In this document: piece after piece, positions 5,507 through 5,730 of the stretch | How positions within the stretch are numbered: position 1 is the stretch's first letter | How the letters are laid out: each line of letters opens with the position of its first letter | Translations under genes and position numbers: made by a program | NCBI GenBank assembly: GCA_947479185.1 | Contig: CANJYY010000193.1 | Coordinates: 1 to 5,730 of the forward strand | DNA: 5,730 nt | Source: Caulobacteraceae bacterium | Lineage (GTDB): Bacteria > Pseudomonadota > Alphaproteobacteria > Caulobacterales > Caulobacteraceae | Reading direction: 5' to 3' | Notes under the pieces: generated by a model | The model's database searches: none | What the model was told of the DNA's origin: nothing | Seen by the model: the letters and a program-made list of their open reading frames with translations, nothing else

Positions 5507-5730
5507 ATGACCTACACCGCGCCGCTCCGCGATATGACCGCCGCGCTCAGGGCGGCCGGCTTTGACCGCCTGGGCGACGCCTTTCCGGACGCCGACGCGG
5601 AAACCGCCTGGGCCGTGCTGGAAGCGGCCGGCGAGTTCGCCTCCGGCGTCATCGCGCCGCTGAACCGCCAGGGCGACAAGGCCGGCGCGGTCTACGCCAA
5701 CGGCAAGGTCACCGCCGCCCCGGGCTTCGC
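5507..5730 (+). CDS. Acyl-CoA dehydrogenase with AcylCoA_DH_N extension, N-terminal 74 residues only
   Basis: The frame starts at an ATG with a good ribosome binding site and stays open to the window edge, so the 3' end is missing. The opening MTYTAPLRDM is the hallmark of the short AcylCoA_DH_N domain (PF12418 type). That domain precedes the catalytic flavin domains in the large (about 590-600 aa) acyl-CoA dehydrogenases of proteobacteria. A helix follows (about 31-47, AETAWAVLEAAGEFA), then APLNRQGDKAGA (50-61) and the typical NGKVTAAPGF (65-74). These FAD enzymes introduce a double bond into acyl-CoA esters in beta-oxidation. The same subfamily includes DmdC, which acts on methylthiopropanoyl-CoA, so the substrate cannot be told from this fragment; the catalytic glutamate lies beyond the window. 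It is divergent from the yceI cluster. Confidence 0.88.
   Translation, partial: MTYTAPLRDMTAALRAAGFDRLGDAFPDADAETAWAVLEAAGEFASGVIAPLNRQGDKAGAVYANGKVTAAPGF

Noticed and set aside
1..5730. CRISPR arrays, tRNA/rRNA genes, insertion sequences, phage or toxin-antitoxin genes
   Set aside because: I found no regularly spaced repeats, no tRNA-like T-loop (GGTTCRA) with matching stems, no transposase or integrase motifs, and no terminal inverted repeats. The coding space is filled by ordinary chromosomal genes.

Overview
The window is GC-rich, densely coding DNA with short gaps and GTG/ATG starts. The protein set (a Sua5-type tRNA modification enzyme, paired YceI/cytochrome b561 genes, an acyl-CoA dehydrogenase with the AcylCoA_DH_N extension) suggests an alphaproteobacterium, possibly of the Caulobacterales. 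That placement is an impression from sequence style and was not tested. Most of the window looks like chromosomal housekeeping and envelope genes; I see no mobile element, CRISPR array, tRNA or rRNA.

Layout. Positions 1-737 (+) hold a two-gene unit: the 3' part of a small four-helix membrane protein, and a 98-residue winged-helix regulator that starts on the last base of the preceding stop codon. A short GC hairpin follows, then a small lipoprotein gene (805-1257, +). This gene converges on a long minus-strand cluster, and the two meet head-on: the stop codons of both strands share the palindrome CTAG at 1254-1257.

The minus-strand cluster is read from right to left, 5381 to 1254. It comprises a secreted YceI-family protein, a cytochrome b561 membrane protein, a second and divergent secreted YceI protein, the threonylcarbamoyl-AMP synthase Sua5/TsaC, and an FAD-linked 2-hydroxyacid dehydrogenase of the GlcD / D-2-hydroxyglutarate dehydrogenase type. 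Gaps are 25 nt, a 4-nt ATGA overlap, an apparent 73-nt overlap and 31 nt, so it is probably one operon. The first three genes make a coherent envelope module: b561 is a di-heme quinone-linked membrane protein, and YceI proteins are lipocalin-like periplasmic binders of polyisoprenoid chains. The last two genes are cytosolic and not obviously related in function.

A 125-bp divergent intergenic region (5382-5506) separates the cluster from the start of a plus-strand acyl-CoA dehydrogenase that runs off the right edge.

I do not see a convincing new defence or mobile system. The points most worth a second look are the YceI-b561-YceI sandwich in which one YceI copy lacks the family's usual histidines, the unresolved start and long overlap of sua5, the shared CTAG stop, and the membrane-protein/winged-helix pair.
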